Positions 15,362 through 23,547 of a stretch of DNA of 64,000 bases are shown here, piece by piece (the first letter of the stretch is position 1; each line of letters begins with the position of its first letter). The position numbers were made by a program, and so were the translations under genes. Where the stretch lies: positions 4,960,001 through 5,024,000 of the forward strand of contig JADJXK010000002.1 in NCBI GenBank assembly GCA_016710325.1, read 5' to 3'. The notes under the pieces are model-generated. The model had not been told where the DNA came from. It made no database searches and saw only the letters and a program-made list of their open reading frames with translations. This DNA comes from Candidatus Leptofilum proximum (GTDB lineage Bacteria; Chloroflexota; Anaerolineae; Promineifilales; Promineifilaceae).

Positions 15362-16891
15362 TTATTGGTTCAGTTCGGCAGCGGCGTCGGCCAGGATCTG
15401 GTTGGCAAACTCTTCCAGTTGGGCCGAGTAGTCTTCGTATTTGTAACGGCCGTCATTGGCAAAGTTGAACATAAACCACATGTTCACGTCCAGGTCCTCA
15501 CCTACGTCGATACCCGGCTTGCCTTCCCAGCGGGCGTTGATGTAACCCGGCACCACTTTCGCCAGGGATTCAACCATGCTGTTGTCCAGGTTGTCCAGCG
15601 CGGCGTGGATGCCCGGCTTGTCGACAAATGTTTTGTACAGTTCAAGGGATGCTTCGTCAAGCGAAACCGGCATCTTGGGCGCCGAACCCATCGCCGAGGC
15701 CAATTCGGCTTCTTTGGCGTAGGCTTCGGTGGAGAAGGTCATCCAGCGCGCGAAATCGTAAGCGGCTTCCAGGTTGGCGGTGGTCTTGGAAACAACCATC
15801 ACGTCCGTTACCAGCGCCTGGTTCCCACCGGGGATCCCGATGAAATCCCACTCGAATTCAGCGTTTTCCACGTAACCCGGCACCGCCCAGGAGGCGTCCC
15901 AACGCATGCCCACTTCCTGGTTCAGGAACAGTTCCCACGGCCCGGTGGAGTTGAAGTTGGCCAGCTGCTCTTCCGTCAGCCCTTGCCAGGTGTACTGCTT
16001 CCACTCACCAGCGGCAGCAATCGCATCTTTGAAGGCGGTCGAGTTGTAGTTCATCTGCTCGCCATCATAGCTAAACCATTTCAGGTTCGGGTCTTGCGTG
16101 TTGGCATACCAGCCCATGATGAATTCCATTTCATCCAGGCCCAGCACACCTTGCTGTACGTTGTGTAAGGAGGTCACGGCTTCTTCAAACTCTTCGACCG
16201 TAAAACCATACTCCGGCGCATCCAGGTTGGCGGCTTCGTACAGATCTTTGTTCACAAAATAGCCCATCACAAACTGGGCGGCGGGCAAACCGAGCACCTG
16301 GCCGTTGTAAGTCACGCTGTCTTTCAACGCCTGCGGCACGTTGGCCCAATCCGGATCATTGGCGGTGAGATCGGTCAGGTCTGCTACCCAGTCGTTGGCC
16401 ACGTACAGCGGCACATTGTTGGCCATGAAGACGTCTGGCAGCTCGCCTTTGGCGGCGTAGGAGGTCAGAACGGCATCCCAGCCACCCTCAGCAGACATGT
16501 CCACAAATTCAATCGTGACATCGGGGTTGGCCTCCATGTAGGCCTGCACCATCTGACGCTGAATGTTGTTTTCTTCTTCGGTGCCCAGGTTCCAGTTGGC
16601 ATAGCGGAGGGTGATGCCTTCACCAGCGGGTGCTTCGGCTTCTTCTTCAGCCGGGGCTTCAGTTTCTTCGGCGGGGGCTTCTTCCTCAGCAGGCGCCTCT
16701 TCTTCGGCGGGGGCTTCTTCTTCAGCCGGGGCTTCAACTTCTTCTTCGGCCGGGGCTTCGGCTTCTTCTTCCTGGGCAGGGGCATCGGTTGAGGTATCTT
16801 CCACCGGCTCTTCAGTTGTGCCACCACCACAGGCAACCAGGGCCAAAATCAACAAAACAAGCAAGAAAAATCGTTTTGTTATGTTTTTCAT
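15362..16891 (-). CDS. Sugar ABC transporter substrate-binding lipoprotein
   Basis: 509 aa. A lipoprotein signal (KRFFLLVLLILALVACGGG, lipidated Cys at residue 21) is followed by an acidic linker of about 65 residues made of APAEEE-type repeats, then a family 1 binding-protein domain (ITLRYANWNLGTEEENNIQRQMVQAYMEANPDVTIEF to the end). The start has a strong GGAG ribosome site. It is the second gene of the operon after GH94 and has no permease beside it; either it shares the permeases further downstream or feeds one of the two pairs. A degenerate LacI-type operator lies just upstream (16944-16961). Confidence 0.93.
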   Translation of the reverse strand: MKNITKRFFLLVLLILALVACGGGTTEEPVEDTSTDAPAQEEEAEAPAEEEVEAPAEEEAPAEEEAPAEEEAPAEETEAPAEEEAEAPAGEGITLRYANWNLGTEEENNIQRQMVQAYMEANPDVTIEFVDMSAEGGWDAVLTSYAAKGELPDVFMANNVPLYVANDWVADLTDLTANDPDWANVPQALKDSVTYNGQVLGLPAAQFVMGYFVNKDLYEAANLDAPEYGFTVEEFEEAVTSLHNVQQGVLGLDEMEFIMGWYANTQDPNLKWFSYDGEQMNYNSTAFKDAIAAAGEWKQYTWQGLTEEQLANFNSTGPWELFLNQEVGMRWDASWAVPGYVENAEFEWDFIGIPGGNQALVTDVMVVSKTTANLEAAYDFARWMTFSTEAYAKEAELASAMGSAPKMPVSLDEASLELYKTFVDKPGIHAALDNLDNSMVESLAKVVPGYINARWEGKPGIDVGEDLDVNMWFMFNFANDGRYKYEDYSAQLEEFANQILADAAAELNQ

Positions 16892-16943
16892 TTCTTAATC
16901 TCCTCGCATTTTTAAATGACTCGTGCTTTTTGTTAAAACTTTA

Positions 16944-16961
16944 GAGAGGGATGTTTCACTC
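16944..16961. promoter_or_regulatory. Degenerate LacI-type operator
   Basis: The right half (GTTTCACTC) matches the perfect operator at 19413-19432, while the left half is degenerate (GAGAGGGAT). It lies between the GH94 stop and the binding-protein start, where a second repressor contact could act by looping or roadblock. Confidence 0.45.
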
Positions 16962-16972
16962 AATTGCAGTAA

Positions 16973-19366
16973 TCACCTCCTTTGTTGCCCCATGGTAATT
17001 TCTACAAAATGGGTTTGTCTATCGTTAAATTCCGGAATCAGATTGCTTTCAACGGGTTGTCCATCTACCGTCACAGACGTGATTCCCTGGCTGACGTGGT
17101 TGGGGTTTTTCACTTCAATGTGGTAGGTGGCGCTGCGAAACGGCCGTACCACCCGAAAACCCGGCCAATCAGCAGGAATAGCTGGGTCGATCAGCAGGCC
17201 GTCGGCTTGCGGCCGTATGCCCAAAATCCAGTGCGTGGCCACGCGGTGCAGCCATTGGGCCGAACCGGTGTACCAGGTCCAGCCGCCACGGCCGTAATAT
17301 TCCGACAGCGGCCCATCAATGTTGCCCGGCGTCACGTACGGCTCTGCTTTGTAGATGTCGATGTCGGCGCTGCGGTTGGGCGGGCAGATGCGGCGGTACG
17401 CTTCGTAAGCCAGCTCCGGCTGGCCCACCAGGGCGTAGGCCCACACGGCCCAGGTGGCGGCATGGGTATACACACCCCCGTTTTCCCTTAAACCCGGCGC
17501 ATAGCGGGTGACGTACCCCACGTCCGGGCGCGGCTGGGTAAACGCCGGGTAATTTAGCAGCGTGCCGTACGGTTTCAGCAGGTATTGTGTGACGGAATCC
17601 ATCGCCTTTTTGGCGCGATCGGCCTCTGCCGCGCCGCTGATGGCGGCCCAGGCGTTGGGCATGAGGAAAATTTTTCCCCCGTCGTTGGCTTTGGCGCCGA
17701 GCAGCAGGCCGTCGTCGGTGGTGGCCTGCAAATACCATGCACCGTCCCAGCCGTGGCAGTTCAGGGCGTTTTGCAGGCTGCGGCGAATCACCTGGCATTT
17801 TTCGGCAAAACGGCCGTCGCCGCGCTGCGCCGCCAGCGGACCAAAACTGCCCAAAATCATGTAAAGAAACTCGGCCACCCAGAAGCTTTCCCCTTTGAGC
17901 AGCGTGCCCACGGCGCTCAGGCCATCGTTCCAATCGTGGTCGCCCATCAGCGGGATGCCGCGGGGTGAAAAGCGGGAGAAAGAACGCTCGATGGCCCGTT
18001 TGCAGTGGTCGTACAGCGACTCGGCCGGGCCGTTGAGGTAGGGCACCTGCTCGTCCAGAACGGTGAAGTCGTTGGTCTCTTGCAGGTAGGCGTCCAGGAT
18101 AAACGGCAGCCAGAGCAAATCGTCCGAGCAGTTGGTGCGCGGCCCGCCGCCGCGAATGGTAAACCACCAGTGCAGCACATCCCCCTCGACAAATTGCTGG
18201 GCGGCATGCCGCAGCAGCTGTTGGCGGGCGTAGTCCGGTTCGCTCACCAGGAAAATCTGGCTGTCTTGCAGCTGGTCGCGGAAGCCATAGCCGGCCGACA
18301 CCTGGTACAGGGCCGATTTGCCCCACAGGCGGCAGGAGATGGCCTGGTATTTCAGCCAATAGTTGGTCATGAAGTTGAGAGCGTCATCTGGCGTTTCTAC
18401 TTTTTCGGTGTCGACAAAGCGGGACCAGAAGTGGTGCACGTCTTGCAGGGTTTGGGCGCTGGCGGCAACGGCCGTATACCGTTCCACCAATTCCGCCACG
18501 TTCTCCTTGCCATCTTCGGCCATGCCCAGGGTAAAGACGATGGTCTGGCTGCCCCCCGGCTCCAAGTTGACGCCAACCTGTAACGCGGCAATGGCATCGG
18601 TGAAACGGCCGCTTCTGTCCGCCAGCCGCTCATCCATCATTGCCTGCGGTTTGTCGTCGTTGTTGTACAGGCCAAGGAAAGATTCCTTGTCGCAGTCAAA
18701 GGACAGCAGCGGTTCGCTGGCGGCCATGAAGGCAGTGTAGGGCCAGCTGGTGTTGTTGTGGCGCCCCTTGTCATCCGGGAAGCCCCACAGGCATTTGCGG
18801 GCGGTGACGGTGCGGTTGGGTAGATCGGCGGCCGTTTCGATGAACAGCTTGTGAAACTCGCGGTGCTCATCCGGGGCAAAGCCCAGCAGCCACTCGGCGT
18901 AGGAGGTCACATCCAGTTGGCGGGGTCTGGCGCTGTGGTTGGTGAGGGTGAGCTGGAAAATCTCTACGGGGTCCTGCGGGGCGACAAAAACGGTCAGTTC
19001 GCTGGCAATGTCTTCAATTTGCTGGCGGAAGGTGGAGTAGCCAATGCCATGTATTACCGAGAAGGATTGATACGGCCGCATCACCGGCTTATGAGTGGCA
19101 GACCAATATTCCCCACTTTGCTGGTCCCGAATGTAAAAATATTTGCCCCAGTTGTCCTTGACGAGGTCCTGGAACGAGCGGGTGAGGCGATTTTGCCCGG
19201 CATTGCCGCGCCAGCTGTAGCCCGAGCCGTTTTGGGACACCAGCAGGCTGTAATCCCCATTGCTGATGACGTTGCCCCAGGGACGCGGCGTTTTAGGTGT
19301 CTTGATGACGTACTCTCTGCCGTCCTCGGAAAAGTAGCCGTAAACCGTTTCAAATTTCTTGTGCAT
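16973..19366 (-). CDS. GH94 family glycoside phosphorylase (cellobiose-phosphorylase-like)
   Basis: 797 aa, the length of cellobiose and chitobiose phosphorylases rather than the roughly 1,100 aa of known 1,2-beta-oligoglucan phosphorylases. The N-terminus (YGYFSEDGREYVIKTPKTPRPWGNV) and SYSWRGN-type region are characteristic; GYGFRDQLQD lies near residue 360, and the catalytic acid is the second Asp of GDHDWNDGL (about residue 481). No signal peptide, so it is cytoplasmic and would split an imported beta-glucoside with phosphate, giving a sugar 1-phosphate. First gene of the operon, behind a sigma-70 promoter and a LacI operator. The exact linkage is unknown; GH144-like neighbours favour beta-1,2. 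Confidence 0.92.
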   Translation of the reverse strand: MHKKFETVYGYFSEDGREYVIKTPKTPRPWGNVISNGDYSLLVSQNGSGYSWRGNAGQNRLTRSFQDLVKDNWGKYFYIRDQQSGEYWSATHKPVMRPYQSFSVIHGIGYSTFRQQIEDIASELTVFVAPQDPVEIFQLTLTNHSARPRQLDVTSYAEWLLGFAPDEHREFHKLFIETAADLPNRTVTARKCLWGFPDDKGRHNNTSWPYTAFMAASEPLLSFDCDKESFLGLYNNDDKPQAMMDERLADRSGRFTDAIAALQVGVNLEPGGSQTIVFTLGMAEDGKENVAELVERYTAVAASAQTLQDVHHFWSRFVDTEKVETPDDALNFMTNYWLKYQAISCRLWGKSALYQVSAGYGFRDQLQDSQIFLVSEPDYARQQLLRHAAQQFVEGDVLHWWFTIRGGGPRTNCSDDLLWLPFILDAYLQETNDFTVLDEQVPYLNGPAESLYDHCKRAIERSFSRFSPRGIPLMGDHDWNDGLSAVGTLLKGESFWVAEFLYMILGSFGPLAAQRGDGRFAEKCQVIRRSLQNALNCHGWDGAWYLQATTDDGLLLGAKANDGGKIFLMPNAWAAISGAAEADRAKKAMDSVTQYLLKPYGTLLNYPAFTQPRPDVGYVTRYAPGLRENGGVYTHAATWAVWAYALVGQPELAYEAYRRICPPNRSADIDIYKAEPYVTPGNIDGPLSEYYGRGGWTWYTGSAQWLHRVATHWILGIRPQADGLLIDPAIPADWPGFRVVRPFRSATYHIEVKNPNHVSQGITSVTVDGQPVESNLIPEFNDRQTHFVEITMGQQRR

Positions 19367-19412
19367 GGGGCCTTCTCAACCCTTCAACGCTTAAAATTTC
19401 TGGGAATAGGGC

Positions 19413-19432
19413 GGAGTGAAACGTTTCACTCC
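19413..19432. promoter_or_regulatory. LacI-type operator, perfect palindrome
   Basis: GGAGTGAAACGTTTCACTCC is a perfect 20-bp palindrome with the central CG of LacI/GalR operators. It lies 47 bases upstream of the GH94 start and downstream of the promoter at 19502-19529, a roadblock position. The regulator is probably the LacI gene at 1146. Confidence 0.8.
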
Positions 19433-19444
19433 CGGGCAAAAAAA

Positions 19445-19465
19445 TATAAGAACGCCGTTCTTATA
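19445..19465. promoter_or_regulatory. Second palindrome in the GH94 leader
   Basis: TATAAGAACG and CGTTCTTATA are perfect inverted arms separated by one base. It sits between the promoter and the LacI-type operator and may bind a second regulator or form a small hairpin in the leader. Confidence 0.45.
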
Positions 19466-19501
19466 AATTTTGATGGGACCAAAGTTGCCCTATGGCCAAA
19501 A

Positions 19502-19529
19502 ATTATCAACGCTTTTTGCCATTTGTCAA
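19502..19529 (-). promoter_or_regulatory. Sigma-70 promoter of the sugar operon
   Basis: On the minus strand TTGACA (19524-19529) and GATAAT (19502-19507) are separated by 16 bases, a near-consensus promoter. Expected start of transcription is near 19495, giving a leader of about 130 bases that contains both palindromes. Confidence 0.75.
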
Positions 19530-19535
19530 GCTGTT

Positions 19536-19732
19536 TGCCAGCAATTCAGCGATTCTCAATCTGGCCGCACCGCCAGGGGATAAATCCCCAGGCTACGTAT
19601 GGAAACGTGCTGAAGCACGTTAAAAACAGGGCCACAAACCTGCTTCAGCAGGTTTTTCATCACAACCGCCGGTTTCAATCGGGGGTAACAAGGCTGGATT
19701 CAATCTAAATTGAGAATTGCTGCCAGCAATTC
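19536..19732. mobile_element. Putative MITE-like element with two inverted hairpins
   Basis: A 12-bp direct repeat (TGCCAGCAATTC at 19536-19547 and 19721-19732) flanks about 173 bases. Near-terminal inverted repeats are GATTCTCAAT (19551-19560) and ATTGAGAATT (19709-19718). Inside are hairpins CCAGGGGATAAATCCCCAGG, AACGTGCTGAAGCACGTT (19604-19621) and AACCTGCTTCAGCAGGTT (19637-19654); the last two share an inverted TGCTGAAGCA core. This accounts for most of the 417-base gap between GH94 and the hydrolase. No transposase is present. Confidence 0.6.
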
Positions 19733-19783
19733 GACATATGACGTAACTGCCTGTTTGGCCAAAGCCTGATACACTTCCGCCTT

Positions 19784-20605
19784 ATGGACTTTTCTCAAAA
19801 CTACGTGCAGGTAAACGATCTTGAGGTGTTCTACCATCGCGCCGGTGGCGGTGACGGCCGTTCCAAACCGCCGCTTGTTTTGCTGCATGGCTACACCGAC
19901 AACGGCCTGTGCTGGGCGCGTGTGGCCCACGATTTGCAAAACGACTACGACGTCTACATGCCGGATGCCCGCGGCCACGGCCGTACCCAAGGAGACGTGC
20001 AAATCTTCTCGTATGAACAGCTGGGCGCCGATGCTCTGGTATTTATTCAGGCGCTGGGGTTGGTACGGCCGTTCCTCTTCGGCCATTCGATGGGGGCACA
20101 AACGGCCCTGATTGTGGCTGCCAATGCGCCCGAGCTGGTCCGGGCGCTTGTGTTGGAAGATCCGCCGTTTGGCCACCGGGAGAGTGCTGCCGAGCAGGAC
20201 ACCGAGTTCCTACAAAAAATGGCGGATGAAGCGCGGGTGTTTCAGGAACGGCCGTTGTCTGAAAAAATCGCTGCCATACGGGCCAACGAACCCGGCTGGG
20301 CCGAAGCGGAAATCATTCCCTGGGCCGAATCCAAAGAGGAGTACGACCCGCAAATTCAGAGCCCGTCTGTGCGGCGGCGTATGCACCAATACGACTGGCG
20401 TGAGGCAGCGGGACGGGTGCAGTGTCCCGTTTTACTGCTCACGGCCGAACGCGGCATTGTTGCCCCGGAAACGGCCGTTGCGGTCACCAGGCTCATCCCC
20501 CACTGTAAAACGGTGCGGCTGCCAGAGGCCGGGCACTGCATTCACCGCGATGCCTACGAAGAAACGATGCAGGTGGTGACAGACTTTCTGGCCAACCATC
20601 AGTAG
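19784..20605 (+). CDS. Alpha/beta hydrolase
   Basis: 273 aa, typical single-domain size. The oxyanion-loop motif LVLLHGYTDNG is at residues 31-41, the nucleophile elbow FGHSMGA puts Ser at residue 102, and the catalytic His is at about residue 251 (GHCIHRDAYEE). The first strand region (VQVNDLEVFYHRAG) is also family-like. No signal peptide. It is the first gene on the plus strand after the inverted-repeat element and lies 32 bases before the Nudix gene. Substrate cannot be told; esterase, lactonase or haloperoxidase-like activities are all possible. Confidence 0.92.
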   Translation: MDFSQNYVQVNDLEVFYHRAGGGDGRSKPPLVLLHGYTDNGLCWARVAHDLQNDYDVYMPDARGHGRTQGDVQIFSYEQLGADALVFIQALGLVRPFLFGHSMGAQTALIVAANAPELVRALVLEDPPFGHRESAAEQDTEFLQKMADEARVFQERPLSEKIAAIRANEPGWAEAEIIPWAESKEEYDPQIQSPSVRRRMHQYDWREAAGRVQCPVLLLTAERGIVAPETAVAVTRLIPHCKTVRLPEAGHCIHRDAYEETMQVVTDFLANHQ

Positions 20606-20637
20606 CAGATTTTCAGGAAGGGGAACAGTGCCACGTT

Positions 20638-21180
20638 ATGAATAAACCGTACCAAACCACCGCCAGCCAGATTGTCTGGTCCTGCCCCTGGTACCAGGTG
20701 CGCCAGGATCAAATCATCACGCCAAACGGCCGTCCCGGTGTCTACAACGTCATCGAAAGCCCCACTGCGGTCTGGATTGTACCGGTGACCCCCGCTGGGG
20801 AGATTGTGCTCATCAACAACTATCGCTACACCATCGACGAGTGGTGCTGGGAGGTACCGGCCGGCAGCGTCAAGCCGGGGCAGACCGAACTGGAAGCGGC
20901 CGTTTGTGAGCTGAAAGAAGAAGTGGGCGGTGAAACGGAGGATGCTCTGGTGGAAATCGGCCGTTTTCACACGGCCAACGGCATCTGCAACGAGCTGGGG
21001 GTGTATTACCTGGCCACCAACGTGCGCCTGGGCCAGCCAGAGCACGAGGCCACTGAAGTGATGGAAACCCACGTCAAGCCCCTGGCCGAGGTGCTGCACA
21101 TGGCCCGCAGCGGCCAGATCAGCGACGGCAACACCGTCCTGGCGCTGCTGCTCTGTGCCGAAAAATTATTGGCTACCTGA
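20638..21180 (+). CDS. Nudix hydrolase (ADP-ribose pyrophosphatase-like)
   Basis: 180 aa. The Nudix box is GSVKPGQTELEAAVCELKEEVGGE, fitting the consensus except that the usual Arg before Glu-Leu is Cys (CELKEEVG). The metal-binding Glu residues are kept. The stretch WEVPAGS before the box and the general length fit ADP-ribose/sugar nucleotide pyrophosphatases of the NudF type, which clear ADP-ribose. It follows the alpha/beta hydrolase closely and could share its transcript. The Arg replacement may weaken the salt bridge that orders the box but does not remove a metal ligand. Confidence 0.92.
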   Translation: MNKPYQTTASQIVWSCPWYQVRQDQIITPNGRPGVYNVIESPTAVWIVPVTPAGEIVLINNYRYTIDEWCWEVPAGSVKPGQTELEAAVCELKEEVGGETEDALVEIGRFHTANGICNELGVYYLATNVRLGQPEHEATEVMETHVKPLAEVLHMARSGQISDGNTVLALLLCAEKLLAT

Positions 21181-21250
21181 CACAAAACTGCAAGGATACA
21201 AATTGTTGCCCGCCAGTTCTGCGGACTGTCATCCCAATTGGGCTGCCTCT

Positions 21251-21259
21251 TGCTATAAT
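21251..21259 (+). promoter_or_regulatory. Extended -10 promoter of trpB
   Basis: TGCTATAAT is a consensus extended -10 element, 32 bases before the trpB ATG. No convincing -35 is seen, as is usual for extended -10 promoters. AGAGGA seven bases before the ATG is the ribosome site. Confidence 0.6.
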
Positions 21260-21291
21260 CAGCTTCGCAAATACACGAAGAGGAAAATGAA

Positions 21292-22497
21292 ATGATTCAA
21301 TCTGCAGCAGTGCCCGATGAACGCGGTAAGTTTGGTCCGTATGGCGGCCAGTTTGTGCCCGAGACACTGATGCCCGCCCTGGACGAGCTCATTCGCGTCT
21401 ATGACGAGGTGCGCCTGGACGAGGTATTTCTGGCCGAGTTTAACCATTTGCTCAAAAGCTATGTGGGACGGCCGTCTCCCCTCACTCACGCCAAACGTCT
21501 ATCCGCCAGCCTGGGCGGGGCGCAAATCTACTTCAAGCGCGAAGATTTGAACCACACCGGCGCGCACAAAATCAACAACGCGCTGGGGCAGGCCTTGCTG
21601 GCTAAACGCATGGGCAAAAGCCGCATTGTGGCCGAGACGGGGGCGGGGCAGCACGGCGTGGGCAGCGCGACGGCCTGCGCGCTGCTGGGGCTGGAATGTG
21701 TTGTCTACATGGGCAGCGTGGACATTGCCCGGCAGCAGCCCAACGTCTACCGCATGAAGCTGCTCGGCGCGGAAGTGCGCGCCGTGCAAAGCGGCAGCAA
21801 AACGCTCAAAGACGCCATCAACGAAGCGATTCGCGACTGGGTGACCAACGTGGCAACCACCCACTACCTGCTTGGTTCCGTCCTGGGACCGCACCCGTAC
21901 CCGATGATGGTGCGGGACTTCCAAAGTGTGATTGGGTACGAGGCACGCCAGCAGATGTTGGACGAAATCGGCCGTTTGCCCGACACGATCATCGCCTGCG
22001 TGGGCGGCGGCAGCAACGCCATGGGCATCTTCCACGCCTTCCGCGACGACGAGGGCGTGGACCTCATCGGCGTGGAGGCTGGGGGTGAGGGGATCAGCGG
22101 CGGCAAACACGCCGCCCGCTTTGCCGACATGAACATTGCCCGCGTCGGCGTTTTGCACGGCACCAAAAGCTACGTGATGCAAACGGCCGATGGCCAGATC
22201 AGGGAAACGCACAGCATCAGCGCCGGGCTGGATTACCCCAGCGTGGGGCCGGAACACGCCCTGCTGCGAGACGAGGAGCGCGCCTTCTACACCTACGCCA
22301 CCGACGAAGAGGCGCTGGCGGCGTTCCAGACGCTGTGCAAAACGGAGGGCATCATCCCGGCGCTGGAATCGAGCCACGCTGTGGCCGAGGCCATCAAACA
22401 AGCGCCTAAAATGCGCCCGGATCAGGTCATCCTGGTCAATCTCAGCGGCCGCGGCGACAAAGATTTAAACACGGTAATGGCAGCGCTGGATTTGTAA
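21292..22497 (+). CDS. trpB: Tryptophan synthase beta chain
   Basis: 401 aa, normal length. It converts indole and serine to tryptophan using pyridoxal phosphate; the Schiff-base Lys is residue 93 in HTGAHKINNALGQA. Other hallmarks are GKFGPYGGQFVPETLMPAL at the N-terminus, AETGAGQHGVGSAT, GSVLGPHPYP, and the phosphate-binding loop CVGGGSNAMG. This is the TrpB1 type that normally pairs with TrpA, but trpA is not next to it in this window. It has its own extended -10 promoter. Confidence 0.97.
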   Translation: MIQSAAVPDERGKFGPYGGQFVPETLMPALDELIRVYDEVRLDEVFLAEFNHLLKSYVGRPSPLTHAKRLSASLGGAQIYFKREDLNHTGAHKINNALGQALLAKRMGKSRIVAETGAGQHGVGSATACALLGLECVVYMGSVDIARQQPNVYRMKLLGAEVRAVQSGSKTLKDAINEAIRDWVTNVATTHYLLGSVLGPHPYPMMVRDFQSVIGYEARQQMLDEIGRLPDTIIACVGGGSNAMGIFHAFRDDEGVDLIGVEAGGEGISGGKHAARFADMNIARVGVLHGTKSYVMQTADGQIRETHSISAGLDYPSVGPEHALLRDEERAFYTYATDEEALAAFQTLCKTEGIIPALESSHAVAEAIKQAPKMRPDQVILVNLSGRGDKDLNTVMAALDL

Positions 22498-22572
22498 ATT
22501 TTTGCCTGGTTTGCAGTTGCCTGCTTATGGCGAAGTTAGGCGGCTTGTAAACAATCTTTAGGAGTAAAAAGT

Positions 22573-23040
22573 GTGGCAACGCTTCATCTGATGGTTGGAC
22601 TGCCTTGTTCAGGGAAAACAACGCTTGCAAAGAAGCTTGAACATAAACGGTCAGCACTTCGATTGACACCGGATGAATGGCAGGTTGCTCTTTTTGATCA
22701 AGATGCGGAAGAACCAGAACATGATGCTCGACATAGTTTGATCGAGGCTATGCTTTGGAATATCGCAAGCAGAGCGTTGGAATTAGGAACGAATGTCATC
22801 CTCGATTTCGGCTTTTGGGCACGAGAAGAGCGCGAAGATTACCGGCTGCGGGCCAAACGCCTTGGAGCCAGCAGTGAAGTGCATTTTCTTGATGTGCCGG
22901 AAGAGGAGCTGCTGAGGCGGCTTGCGGTCAGGAATTCGCAACCTTCACAGGGGAGCTTCCACATTTCTGAAGAGAGTATGAAGCCTTGGATTGAGTTCTT
23001 CCAGAAACCGACACCTGAAGAGCTTGAACGTAGAGAATAA
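22573..23040 (+). CDS. P-loop kinase-like ATPase (AAA_33 / zeta-toxin-like)
   Basis: 155 aa from a GTG start with AGGAG eight bases upstream. Walker A is GLPCSGKTT (residues 9-17). A Walker B-like strand, VILDFGFW, follows the first helical region, and RLRAKRLGASSEVHFLDVPEEELLRRLAVRN fits the lid and base-recognition region of small nucleoside/aminoglycoside-type kinases. Close relatives are annotated as ATP-binding proteins of unknown substrate. It has no antitoxin gene beside it, so a zeta-toxin role is not supported. Confidence 0.85.
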   Translation: MATLHLMVGLPCSGKTTLAKKLEHKRSALRLTPDEWQVALFDQDAEEPEHDARHSLIEAMLWNIASRALELGTNVILDFGFWAREEREDYRLRAKRLGASSEVHFLDVPEEELLRRLAVRNSQPSQGSFHISEESMKPWIEFFQKPTPEELERRE

Positions 23041-23124
23041 GTAAGGGCATCGGGAAACGGCCGTCACCCACGCCCAAACCGAATTACAAACTCTAATCGA
23101 ACAATATTGGCAGGAGACCAAATT

Positions 23125-23547
23125 ATGAGTGAGAAAAAGTCTGTGTTGGTGTTGTGTACCGGCAATTCTTGCCGCAGCCAGATGGCCGAGGGGCTAATTA
23201 ATGCCCGCCTGGGCGGCCAGTTTGTGGCGTACTCGGCTGGCACAGTGCCCAGCGGCTATGTGCATCCCAAGGCAATTGCCGTCATGGGCGAGCTGGGCAT
23301 TGACCTGAGCCAGAACGAATCCAAGTCAACGGAGCTGTTCAAAGGCCAATATTTTGACCACGTCATCACCGTCTGCGATTCGGCCAAAGAAACGTGCCCG
23401 GTCTGGCTGGGCAGCGCGGGGCAAAAGACCCACATCGGCTTTTACGATCCGGCGGAGGCTACGGGGAGTGAGGAGGAGGTTACGGCCGTATTCCGCCAGG
23501 TCCGTGACCAAATCGCCGACCAGATTTTAAGCTTCCTGCAGTCGTAG
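23125..23547 (+). CDS. arsC: Arsenate reductase, thioredoxin-coupled (low-molecular-weight phosphatase fold)
   Basis: 140 aa from the ATG at 23125, which has AGGAGA upstream. The phosphate loop is CTGNSCR (Cys11 to Arg17). Two further Cys residues, Cys84 and Cys91 in VITVCDSAKETCP, are spaced like Cys82 and Cys89 of Staphylococcus plasmid pI258 ArsC, so the full redox relay is present. It reduces arsenate to arsenite in the cytoplasm. No arsR or efflux gene is adjacent. The 3' end overlaps the convergent DUF2867 gene by 21 bases. Confidence 0.92.
   Translation: MSEKKSVLVLCTGNSCRSQMAEGLINARLGGQFVAYSAGTVPSGYVHPKAIAVMGELGIDLSQNESKSTELFKGQYFDHVITVCDSAKETCPVWLGSAGQKTHIGFYDPAEATGSEEEVTAVFRQVRDQIADQILSFLQS

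Noticed and set aside
22573..23040. Zeta-type toxin of a toxin-antitoxin pair
   Set aside because: The P-loop kinase has no adjacent antitoxin gene.
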